Positions 1 to 7,774 of a DNA stretch of 36,404 nucleotides are shown here, piece by piece; the stretch's first letter is position 1, and each line of letters starts with the position of its first letter. The notes below the pieces were generated by a model that made no database searches, was not told where the DNA came from, and saw only the letters and a list, made by a program, of their open reading frames with translations. Source of the DNA: Rhodobacterales bacterium HKCCSP123. GTDB lineage: Bacteria; Pseudomonadota; Alphaproteobacteria; Rhodobacterales; Rhodobacteraceae. The position numbers and the translations under genes were made by a program. The DNA lies in assembly GCA_015689745.1 (NCBI GenBank), contig WVSO01000029.1, forward strand, positions 1 to 36,404, written 5' to 3'.

Positions 1-183
1 AGCTTGAATCACGCAGCCCAGGAACCCTCAAGATGGTTTATGGGTCCTGACCCTAATATGTCTGTGTTCGCGACAAAGTCGCCTTTCCTCCATGTTGGCG
101 GCTCCGTTTCGCCTAATTCCATCAGTAGGTCTGTTGTTCGCATCCGGTGGAATAAACCACCATCTTGGCTGATGAGGTAGGCA

Positions 184-705
184 ATGGAAGCGGGAAAGAA
201 TTTTTCGACAATCAGCACGTTCGCGTCTGACGAAAATGGCGCTATTACAGTTGATTGGGTAGTAATAACCAGTGCGGTCGTTGGGCTCGGCATGGCCACC
301 ACATTGGTTGTCTCCGGTGGTGTAGAAAATCTTGCGGAAGACACTCGCAACGCCCTCGCCAACATTTCGGTGGGCGTTACGTTTGGCCAAGAGGAAGATG
401 GCGGTGGCTTCATGCTAACTGCGGAGACATTGACTAGTTGGCACCATAATGAAAGCTGGTTCAACGCCACGACGACCAACTATTCCGATCCAAACCAGTG
501 GAGTGCTGAACAGCTTGTCGCGCAGCATGAAGCTATGGCCGAAATCATCTTGTCCGCCAACCCGAATGATATACAAAGCGGGCATTACCAAAATGCCATT
601 GATCATATGGGTGCGATCGAGATCGGTATGGCTGCACAGGGTGTCTCCGTCCCTGATAGTGGTGTTGATTTTCAAACCGCTTATGAATCCTTCCACGGTA
701 GTTGA
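184..705 (+). CDS. Flp-like pilin protein with long C-terminal domain
   Basis: The protein has 173 residues. Residues about 15-45 carry a short charged leader followed by ENGAITVDWVVITSAVVGLG and a hydrophobic stretch. This is the arrangement of Flp-type prepilins and of the small pilin-like proteins common in Rhodobacterales, where a prepilin peptidase cuts near the Gly-Ala. A start at 184 is supported by a GAGG motif a few bases upstream. Flp pilins are usually 50-70 residues. This one continues for about 110 more (aromatic, Asn- and His-containing, soluble-looking) that I do not recognise. No tad/cpa assembly genes are visible in the window. The pilin-like N-terminus is fairly certain; the role of the C-terminal part is unknown. 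Confidence 0.7.
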   Translation: MEAGKNFSTISTFASDENGAITVDWVVITSAVVGLGMATTLVVSGGVENLAEDTRNALANISVGVTFGQEEDGGGFMLTAETLTSWHHNESWFNATTTNYSDPNQWSAEQLVAQHEAMAEIILSANPNDIQSGHYQNAIDHMGAIEIGMAAQGVSVPDSGVDFQTAYESFHGS

Positions 706-1007
706 TTGGGACTCGTCCATTGCAGCCAAGTGCGTCAACTTTCCTCAACAATGGCTGGATAGTCCGCGATGCTACCAATCGGCGCTGACGAGGTGTACGG
801 ACGTTAGCGACGAAAGCGGCTCGTCACTAAGGCCGCAGGCGCGACCCTTCTGAACCCGACGCGAACGGGGTTTGCCATGGGTCTCACGGTCGATGCTAAC
901 GAGACCTCCCGGTGACGGTTCGGCGCCCAGCATAACTCAACAGCAATCGCATTTTTGGTAACGTCCCCCAACCAAATACACGTGGGTTTCGGCTTACCTG
1001 CCCGGTA
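706..1007. other. 302-base gap, nothing recognised
   Basis: This lies between the pilin-like gene and the DUF805 remnant. Reading frames crossing it are short and overlap the pilin gene. A short inverted repeat (AACCC ... GGGTT) near 862-881 could be a weak terminator for either convergent gene, but it has no T-run. Confidence 0.4.
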
Positions 1008-1361
1008 TCAAGCCGCGGATTTCCCATACGAATTCGCGCCGGGTTCGGACGGAGGGGTCAGCCACCAAAGCATCAAGATGGCGAGGACCAACTGGATTGC
1101 CGCTGAGACCATCAACCCAACAGTACTGAGCAAAATTGCCGGCCCGCGCAAAACTACTGGCGACGCACCCGCCGCCTCCATGGCACCGAACGCAAACACT
1201 CCGACCAGCAATGCCAGCATGAACGCGACACTGAAGATCGTTGGAAGCAGAATATTCCAGCCCAATCTGCCCGCATCGTACAGCTGCCTCCAGCCTGCGG
1301 CCAGAAGCGGAAGGATGGTCGCGAGTTGGAAAAGCGGGGCAAATGCTTCTGTGGCGGGCTG
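1008..1361 (-). pseudogene. DUF805 membrane protein, N-terminally truncated
   Basis: The minus-strand frame (open back to 1472) carries the second half of a DUF805 inner-membrane protein. The conserved pattern is visible as PLFQLATILPLLAAGWRQLY, then DAGRLGWNILLP in place of the usual HDTGRSGW motif. A second hydrophobic helix and the family's typical end LWWLTPPSEPG follow. DUF805 proteins normally begin with a segment containing FSGRASRSEYW and two more helices. Here the upstream 37 codons are hydrophilic, unrelated, and lack a convincing ribosome site. I read this as a decayed or truncated gene whose recognisable part starts near 1361. A short functional variant starting inside the frame is possible but less likely. 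Confidence 0.6.
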
Positions 1362-1510
1362 GAGAAGGCTTGTTTCAATAGGTTCTCGCGGTTGATCATG
1401 CGAGCCTTGGGGTTGCCCTGGGTGACTAGCGGATTTGTCGGCTGCGCAATACTTCAAGTGCGCGGCGATCATATCTGTATCGCAGCATCAATGACCAAGA
1501 GAGACATACC

Positions 1511-1636
1511 ATGTCATTCCGCACCTCGAAAACGAACCTCGTCGATATCATGATCCAGGCCCGCGACGACCGCGATCGGGCGCTGGCCGTATTGTGGGCC
1601 CGCCTGACCGGGCGGAGCACGCCAATCTACTACTGA
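1511..1636 (+). CDS. Small protein of unknown function, 41 residues
   Basis: The ORF encodes 41 residues, starting MSFRTSKTNL and ending TGRSTPIYY. It is preceded by an AAGAGAGA purine run about 7 bases upstream of the ATG, a good Shine-Dalgarno position. The protein is basic, with an Arg/Asp-rich centre (QARDDRDRALAVLWARL) that could form an amphipathic helix. I do not recognise a family. It stands alone between the DUF805 remnant and an empty stretch, so context does not help. It was judged real mainly on the ribosome site. Confidence 0.4.
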   Translation: MSFRTSKTNLVDIMIQARDDRDRALAVLWARLTGRSTPIYY

Positions 1637-2133
1637 CGGCCGGCACCCCCGACCGGAAATCGGTCGTTTCTGACAGCGCCCGGTCCGGCTTCTCGTGCGG
1701 CCAGACCGTGCCGTGACCGATCGGACGTTTTCGGACGCACCGGGCCTTACCCGACAGGATCAGCATGCTGCAAGGTGTACGAGCAAAATCCCTCTCAGGC
1801 CGAACGGGTACGAAAACGGACTGGGGTGCTGTTGTGCCGGATGTCATGAATTACGTCCGGCAGCTCTGAGCGTAGCCGCACCCAGAGAGGTGCAGGCTGC
1901 GCATCAACAAAGGTGCAAGCGGGGATCGATACGGCACCTTACTGTGGTGTGATCTGATGACCAAACGGTCACTGAACAGATTCCGGCGGCCACGGTCGCA
2001 GCGCTCGCGCGCCGCACGACGGAGCCCTAAGTCATAGCGGCGGATATCGCGGTGCTCGCGCACCACAAAGGCGGGGACTCCATCTTATAAGGGGTGTAGC
2101 GGCGCTTGGGTGCCGCTGGCCGCGGCCCCATGA
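1637..2133. other. About 500 bases without a supportable gene
   Basis: No frame here has family-like sequence. One 34-codon frame (1765-1869, +) has an AGGA six bases before its ATG, but its peptide is not recognisable. A 26-codon Arg/Ser-rich frame follows near 1957. The region is probably decayed or purely intergenic, and contains the 3' flank of the C45 gene. Confidence 0.4.
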
Positions 2134-3114
2134 TCACACCGAGGCGCTTGTCGGATAGGTGATGTCCATCGCGCCTTCAGCAAAATCATCGAAGCTTTTT
2201 TGCCAGACGCTGCCAGGCCACATCACCTCCATCGCGCGTGCGCGCGGCCGATACGCGGCTGTGTACAGTGTTCCGAAACCCGCATCGAAGGCCAAAGAAT
2301 AGAGCGGAGGCCGCAAGAAGGTGGCGATGAACTTTTCGGGCGTCTCCGGATGCAGGGTCAGTCGTTGCAGCAGGAATCGCTCCCGCTCGACCGTCGCGGT
2401 CAGACGCGCGTGGCTTTGCCATTCCACCCGATCTTGATGGTTGGTCGCGACGGCGGCGTGGGTCAGCACCGTGGGGCGGTCGGGCGCCAGATAAGCCGTA
2501 AGAAAGCGACGAGACGCGTCGAGGACAGTCACATTGTAGCTCATATGGCAGGGCACGCGTAGCAGCGCGCGGCCCGCCTCCTCCGTCGTTTCGCAGGTTT
2601 GTAGGACGTAGCGCAGGATCAGTGGTACGCCGAAGCCCTCGCCCACTGCCTGCCGCCCGCCGAAGGTTAGTGACACGGCAAGGCCTGCGTCGTTCATCCC
2701 ATCGACGAGCCCGAAAAGCCCGTCGGACATTCCCATAACCCCCCGCCCCTGCCAGCGGGTCTTGAGAAGGAAGGCGTCGAAGGCCTCGGCGGAGTAATCG
2801 TAATTGCGTACGATGAGTGGCTCTTCGCCCGGCCAGATTGCCTGACTGCAGCCAGCAAGATAGCGCGGCGGGCAGTAGAAGCTGAGAAAGCGCGCCTGCG
2901 CGTCGCCACCGCCCGCCAATTCGCACAGCATCTCATAGAGCGGGAGGAGCTCCGGCATATGCTCCCGGAGCGCTTGCAGGCCCTCCCGATAGGTCGGCCG
3001 CCCGGTCAGCCCTTCGCGCGACCACCACCTCTTGTAAGCGGGCCAATAGTCAGCAAAGGCCGCAGCCCATTTCGGGCCAGGCGTATCCTCGGAGATGGCG
3101 CGAAAGATCGGCAT
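2134..3114 (-). CDS. C45-type Ntn hydrolase (acyl-CoA:6-APA acyltransferase family)
   Basis: The protein has 326 residues. Members of peptidase family C45 are N-terminal-nucleophile hydrolases that cut themselves before a cysteine, which then attacks amide bonds. The expected Gly-Cys junction is LAGCSQAIW, making Cys89 the likely nucleophile. It is followed by the family's PLIVRNYDYS strand and a GMSDGLFGLVDGMNDAGLAVS segment. The start at 3114 has a GGA-type ribosome site. It is the last gene of the leftward run, 239 bases after the ATP-grasp gene, with a strong hairpin in between. The substrate is unknown. Here it may hydrolyse or transfer an acyl group on an amine or amino acid intermediate. 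The family assignment is good; the role is inferred. Confidence 0.8.
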   Translation of the reverse strand: MPIFRAISEDTPGPKWAAAFADYWPAYKRWWSREGLTGRPTYREGLQALREHMPELLPLYEMLCELAGGGDAQARFLSFYCPPRYLAGCSQAIWPGEEPLIVRNYDYSAEAFDAFLLKTRWQGRGVMGMSDGLFGLVDGMNDAGLAVSLTFGGRQAVGEGFGVPLILRYVLQTCETTEEAGRALLRVPCHMSYNVTVLDASRRFLTAYLAPDRPTVLTHAAVATNHQDRVEWQSHARLTATVERERFLLQRLTLHPETPEKFIATFLRPPLYSLAFDAGFGTLYTAAYRPRARAMEVMWPGSVWQKSFDDFAEGAMDITYPTSASV

Positions 3115-3290
3115 GTCTTCGTCCTAGCGGCTCTTGCGGCCATTCGAAAGCGGATTGGTGGCGTCGAGCGGTCCCTTGGATTGATGCGGTGGCCGTGGCG
3201 CTTGCGGCGGGCACCGAAACACAGCGATGCCGTGCCCAGGTCGTCGTTCGGCGCAGACAGGCGTGATCTGCGCCATTTCGACGTACGAGC

Positions 3291-3321
3291 GGGCGCCCGG
3301 GCCGATGCAGGCCGGGCGCCC
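3291..3321 (-). terminator. Perfect 10-bp GC hairpin between ATP-grasp and C45 genes
   Basis: GGGCGCCCGG (3291-3300) pairs perfectly with CCGGGCGCCC (3312-3321) around an 11-base loop. It lies about 33 bases past the ATP-grasp stop codon. In the direction of transcription no T-run follows; TTTCT follows only on the plus strand. It may be a partial terminator or an mRNA-stabilising or processing element. Confidence 0.5.
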
Positions 3322-3353
3322 TTTCTGGCGCTCCATGCGGTCGCCCCAGCGCG

Positions 3354-4805
3354 TTACATGATTTTGAAGGCCGGTTCTTCGGTGGCGCGCGCCGAGGGCA
3401 GCGGACGGGCCGAATAGGCGGATTTTATGCCGTCGATCCACTGCTTGGCTTTCGGCGTCAACTGGAAGCTCTTTGTCATGGACCGGCCCCGCGTCACAAG
3501 GATGCCGAGGTCGGCACCTTCGTAGCGGTAATCCCCGACATTCGAAATGCGCAGAAAAAAGGCCTCGTCCTCGGTTTCCACGGCGCGCCGGTGGTAATCG
3601 AACCGGTCGTAGATTACCTGCCCGTCCGGCAACATCTTGTAGATGCCGGATTGCGGCGCGTGAGTTATGATATCGACATTGTCCTCCGTGTGCTTGATGA
3701 CCATTTGCGACCAGCTGTCGATCATATCCGGATCGGCCCAACGCGCGTTCAATTCATCCACGTCAAGATTGAACGGCTTTTTCGAGAACTCCAGCAAATG
3801 GAACAGGAACAAAGGCGCGTCCGCATGGGCGAAGGCTGCATGGTTCGTCATAGAGGAGGCACCGGTAATCCGGGGGTTTAACTCTCCAAGCCAGATATCG
3901 TCGTTTTTCTTGTCGATCAGGAAATCCAGCTCGAAATAGCCGCGATAGCCCTCCTTGCGGAGTTGTTCGCCGAATTTGAAGGTCAATTCGCGGGCCTGTT
4001 GTCGTTGCTTCGGCGAAAAGGCGGTAGAGAAGATTTCATTGCCGCACCAGCCGCCGCGATAGGGCGTCAATTCCTTGAAACCCACAAGTTCGGTCATCAG
4101 CGGGCCGACGATGGTACCTTCGGAAGTGGCGCAGGCCTCAATGGCCGACCCGCGGCAATCGATACGCTTCATGATCTTGATCTCGCCCTCGCCGACAATC
4201 TCATGTTCATGCTTGCGGAAATCTGCCTCGGACTGAATAAAGAAAGTGGTATGCCCGCTGTCTCCGAAGGCCGATTGCAGTACCAGATCGGTGCCGATCC
4301 CGGCCTCAGTCGCAACCTCCAGCAGATGCTCCCAGCTTCTGACCTCGGACAACGTGTTGGGTACCGAGGGCACGCCGGCCTTGTTGCCGACGCGGACCGT
4401 TTCGATCTTATTGTCCATGGATTGGCGCAACTTCGCCTTGGGGAACCAGACCTCGCCGCCCATCTCTTTGACTAATCGCTCGGTTTCCTCGTCAAACATC
4501 AAAAACACGAATTTCGGCTTGCCGCCGCGCGCCTTGACGTAGTCAATCACCTCTTTGTGGGAAAGGAGGTAATTGTTGATGTCCTCGATCGACTGAAACT
4601 CGTCATGGGGAAGTTCCGAGGGGCAGAGCACATTGGGGTGACGCCCATCGAAGCAATCCATGTAGCAGATGTACTTGAAGTTCTTCACCCATTCGTCGAG
4701 GCCGAGAAGATTGAAGTTCGTGGCCGACACGAAGTAGATCGGGTCCTTGTTGGTGTGGAAATACCGCCGGATTTCCGAGATGTTGCTCAGTGTCTTCTTA
4801 GGCAT
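3354..4805 (-). CDS. ATP-grasp domain protein (ligase-like)
   Basis: The protein has 483 residues from the ATG at 4805; a TTG three codons upstream is less likely. An N-terminal pre-grasp domain (about 1-120) is followed by an ATP-grasp fold. Visible marks are DNKIETV with a nucleotide-binding Lys near 133, the Gly-rich QSAFGDSGHTT loop, YFELDF near 290-295, and the metal/phosphate motif LGELNPRITGASS near 306-318. Such proteins join a carboxylate to an amine or thiol through an acyl phosphate. Relatives are often labelled biotin carboxylase, but no biotin-carrier or carboxyltransferase domain or gene is present. It is encoded 138 bases after the decarboxylase gene, so it may add an acyl or aminoacyl group to the amine made there. 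Fold confidence is high; the reaction is unknown. Confidence 0.85.
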   Translation of the reverse strand: MPKKTLSNISEIRRYFHTNKDPIYFVSATNFNLLGLDEWVKNFKYICYMDCFDGRHPNVLCPSELPHDEFQSIEDINNYLLSHKEVIDYVKARGGKPKFVFLMFDEETERLVKEMGGEVWFPKAKLRQSMDNKIETVRVGNKAGVPSVPNTLSEVRSWEHLLEVATEAGIGTDLVLQSAFGDSGHTTFFIQSEADFRKHEHEIVGEGEIKIMKRIDCRGSAIEACATSEGTIVGPLMTELVGFKELTPYRGGWCGNEIFSTAFSPKQRQQARELTFKFGEQLRKEGYRGYFELDFLIDKKNDDIWLGELNPRITGASSMTNHAAFAHADAPLFLFHLLEFSKKPFNLDVDELNARWADPDMIDSWSQMVIKHTEDNVDIITHAPQSGIYKMLPDGQVIYDRFDYHRRAVETEDEAFFLRISNVGDYRYEGADLGILVTRGRSMTKSFQLTPKAKQWIDGIKSAYSARPLPSARATEEPAFKIM

Positions 4806-4916
4806 TTTCTTCAAGGTCCTTTTGTTGGTCAGATCTGGAATTCGAGATGTTGGGAGCGGGTTCGGGGCGCAAAACGCGCATCACAATGGCGTAAAGACCC
4901 GGTACCCACATGGGCG

Positions 4917-4944
4917 CCGGCCCCGACAGATCAGCAGGGGCCGG
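4917..4944 (-). other. Perfect 8-bp hairpin between decarboxylase and ATP-grasp genes
   Basis: CCGGCCCC (4917-4924) pairs with GGGGCCGG (4937-4944) around a 12-base loop. It begins about 9 bases after the decarboxylase stop. No T-run follows on the minus strand, so mRNA stabilisation or partial attenuation is more likely than full termination. Confidence 0.5.
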
Positions 4945-4952
4945 ACCTGGCA

Positions 4953-7706
4953 CTAACCTGGCTGTTTGCTTGCGGCTGCGGCTTTTAGCGCCGCGGGTGT
5001 GAAGACGCGTAAGCCTAGATCGGCACGGAAGCCATGGATTTCGCTGACGTCGAGGGCGCGCATGAAGGACATAATCTCCGGGCTAATCACCTGCCCCGGC
5101 ACCAGGATCGGAAAGCCCGGCGGATAGGGGATGATGAAGCTAGAGGAAACAAGTTCCTCCTGCGCCTCGACCAAGCGCTGCGTTTCCTCCAGCGAAAAGT
5201 AATCACAATTGTCTTCGTCATAAGCAAGGAAGAAGGCCGCGCGGATATCGCCCTCGGGCGTCGTGCCGGAGGCGCGGAAGGCATCGTGGAAACGTGAGAA
5301 ATCGGGCAGCGGAGGGACATGCTCGACTAGCGCAGCAACCCGGTGTTCGAAGGAGCGCCTCTCCATTTTGGAGGCGTCGTCAAGAAGATCGTCCAACTCA
5401 TGCGCGATCTCGACGAGCACCTCGATCAGATAGGCGACCGAGGACCGCGTGGTACCAATGTTGGTCATGAAGAGGACGGTGTTGCGGGAAGTCTTGTTAA
5501 TCTGGATCCCATATTTGTCCATCAAGATCTTGGTCTTGAAGGTGTCGCCATCCCAGCCTGTGCCGCCCACGGCGAGCGTGATGCGGGTGGGATCGAGGAC
5601 AAACTCGTCCTGACTCCAGACGGTCCAGATATCCGTCCAGCCCTGTTCGGGGTCATAATAGCTTTGGACGCCGCTTTCGCGATACTGGTCCGGGATCATG
5701 TCGCCGGCGGTCAGGATTTTGAAATACTTCGACAAAAGTGGATGCGTCGAAATCGCGCGTCGGATCGACATGGCACTTTCGACCTGGCGCTGCACGAACT
5801 CGAAGCCTTCCAACTCCACCTGGCGTCTGCCCACGTCGAGCGAGGCGATGATCTGGTAATTGGGCGAGGTGGAGGTGTGGGTCATGTAGGCTTCGTGGAA
5901 GGACTGTTCGACCTCGCCTTTGAAGTCCTGATCGTTAACGTGGATCATCGAGCCCTGGCGCAGCGATGTCAGGGTCTTGTGGGTGGATTGCGTCGCGTAG
6001 ACACGAACGCGGGCATCGGGCGGCGGTAAGAGACGGGTGTCGAGCCAGACATCCTCGTCGGCGTCCTTAAGGCGTTTCTGCTGGTCTTCATAAGCCTCGC
6101 GCGCGGCGGGCGTGCGCAGCGTTTCGCGCAGCGTGTTGGCCACCCCCATCGCGGTACGCTGGCGGTAGGTCGGGCCGAAGCGAGCGAAAGCGAACCAGGC
6201 CTCGTCCCACAGGAAAATCAGATCCTTCTTGATGGCGAGGCATTCCTCCATAACGCGCTGGACGTTGTAGACCAGCCCATCGAAGGTGCAGTTCGTCAGA
6301 AGGACCATGCGCACCCGGTCGAGCTTTCCCTCGGCCTTCAGTTTCAGAAGATGGTGCTTGATTTCTCGGATCGGGACGGCGCCGTACATGGAGTATTCCG
6401 ACAGCGAATAGCTGTCCATGTAGACGACATTCGCACCCGCCAGCACCATGCCGTAGTGGTGCGATTTGTGGCAGTCGCGGTCCACCAGCACAATGTCACC
6501 GGGCCGGACGAGTGATTGCACCACGATCTTGTTGCAGGTGGAGGTGCCGTTGGTGGCGAAGAAAGTCTGTTTTGCCCCAAAGGCGCGGGCCGCCATATCT
6601 TGGGCCTCCTTGATCGGGCCGCGCGGCTCCAGAAGGGAGTCGAGACCGCCCGAGGTGGCAGAGGTTTCGGCGAGGAAGATGTTCGGGCCGTAAAAGGCGC
6701 CCATGTCCTGAATCCAATGCGAGCGGGAGATCGATTTGCCACGGCTGATCGGCATGGCGTGAAAGACCCCGGTGGGTTGCTTGGAGTATTCCTTGAGCGC
6801 GGTGAAGAAGGGCGTCTTATAGCGCCGGTTCACGCCGCGTAGGATATTGAGGTGTAGTTCCAGGAAATCTTCCTGATTATAGAACACCCGGCGGCAAAGG
6901 CCTAGATCGAGGCCGGCGATATCCTCGGCGGAACGGTCGGTCACGAGATAGGCGTCGAGTTCCGGCCTGATCTTGGCGATCAGGCGGCAGGTTTCAGGGC
7001 CGTATTCATGGGGCTCGATCTCATCCACGTCCTCGTCGCCCACACGGCGCAGGTAACGGCTCAGGATCGGTAATTCATTCTTGGATTTCAGCGTGAGCCC
7101 TGGGCGCACGACTATGGCCTGGACGTTGTGGTTAAAGAGGATTCCGATCAACGCATCCTCGAGGGACGGAACGACCACGGGTTCGTAGATGAAAGGGTCC
7201 TCTGCCCGGCGCATCCGCAGCAAGTTGGCGCGAAGGAATTTCTCCTGATGCTCGTTGACCTCGTCCACGATCATCACTTCGAAATAGGGGCGTCCGAGGG
7301 CGCGGGCCTCTGGCGCAAGGGACGCTTCGTCTTCGTAATCCTCGTTGTCGGCCTCGTCTGAGGTGAGCGGGATGCGGCGACGACGATAGGCGCCGGAGGT
7401 CAAAGCACGGGCAATGCGGCGCACGGCAGTGGCGAGTTCCTCGATATTGCCGTGGGTTAGTTGCCGCTGGAGATGTTCGAAGGCATCTCGTCCCGGGAAG
7501 GCCCAGTATGTCTCGATAGGGGCAAGCTGTTCGAAGAGTGCCTCTGCCCTTTGCAGAAGCTTCTTGGCATGCCGACCTTGGGTGCCGTGCCGATGCAGGC
7601 CTTCGGCGACCTCGCGCAGCGCGCTCCAACGGTCGGAGCGGAGTTGAACCGCGCTGTAGTAGTCGCGGATAGAGGACAACTTTTGCGTCTCTTGCTGGAC
7701 ATTCAT
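4953..7706 (-). CDS. Orn/Lys/Arg-type PLP decarboxylase, large form
   Basis: The protein has 917 residues and belongs to the fold-type I basic amino acid decarboxylases, which convert lysine, arginine or ornithine to the diamine or agmatine. An N-terminal helical part (1-135) precedes the receiver-like wing domain (about 140-290). The PLP core then begins, with ATNGTSTCNK (384-393), DCHKSHHYG (411-419), DEAW (501-504) and the Schiff-base lysine Lys577 in STHKTLTSLRQGSMIHV. A C-terminal domain follows. Inducible E. coli enzymes are about 710-755 residues, so this one has about 160-200 extra, mainly at the N-terminus and around 525-565. A GGGAG ribosome site lies just before the ATG. It follows the nitrilase gene by 68 bases. 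Substrate specificity cannot be read from the sequence. Confidence 0.9.
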   Translation of the reverse strand: MNVQQETQKLSSIRDYYSAVQLRSDRWSALREVAEGLHRHGTQGRHAKKLLQRAEALFEQLAPIETYWAFPGRDAFEHLQRQLTHGNIEELATAVRRIARALTSGAYRRRRIPLTSDEADNEDYEDEASLAPEARALGRPYFEVMIVDEVNEHQEKFLRANLLRMRRAEDPFIYEPVVVPSLEDALIGILFNHNVQAIVVRPGLTLKSKNELPILSRYLRRVGDEDVDEIEPHEYGPETCRLIAKIRPELDAYLVTDRSAEDIAGLDLGLCRRVFYNQEDFLELHLNILRGVNRRYKTPFFTALKEYSKQPTGVFHAMPISRGKSISRSHWIQDMGAFYGPNIFLAETSATSGGLDSLLEPRGPIKEAQDMAARAFGAKQTFFATNGTSTCNKIVVQSLVRPGDIVLVDRDCHKSHHYGMVLAGANVVYMDSYSLSEYSMYGAVPIREIKHHLLKLKAEGKLDRVRMVLLTNCTFDGLVYNVQRVMEECLAIKKDLIFLWDEAWFAFARFGPTYRQRTAMGVANTLRETLRTPAAREAYEDQQKRLKDADEDVWLDTRLLPPPDARVRVYATQSTHKTLTSLRQGSMIHVNDQDFKGEVEQSFHEAYMTHTSTSPNYQIIASLDVGRRQVELEGFEFVQRQVESAMSIRRAISTHPLLSKYFKILTAGDMIPDQYRESGVQSYYDPEQGWTDIWTVWSQDEFVLDPTRITLAVGGTGWDGDTFKTKILMDKYGIQINKTSRNTVLFMTNIGTTRSSVAYLIEVLVEIAHELDDLLDDASKMERRSFEHRVAALVEHVPPLPDFSRFHDAFRASGTTPEGDIRAAFFLAYDEDNCDYFSLEETQRLVEAQEELVSSSFIIPYPPGFPILVPGQVISPEIMSFMRALDVSEIHGFRADLGLRVFTPAALKAAAASKQPG

Positions 7707-7774
7707 CTTTCTGTCTCCCTTGGGGGGCGCCGGCTGCGAAGGCCCCTTCAGGCGCGCGGCCAGATTGCGGCGGG

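Noticed and set aside
3354-4805. Biotin carboxylase as the name for the ATP-grasp protein
   Set aside because: Only the ATP-grasp fold is shared. No biotin carrier, carboxyltransferase or biotin-carboxylase-specific segment is seen, so the narrower name would mislead.
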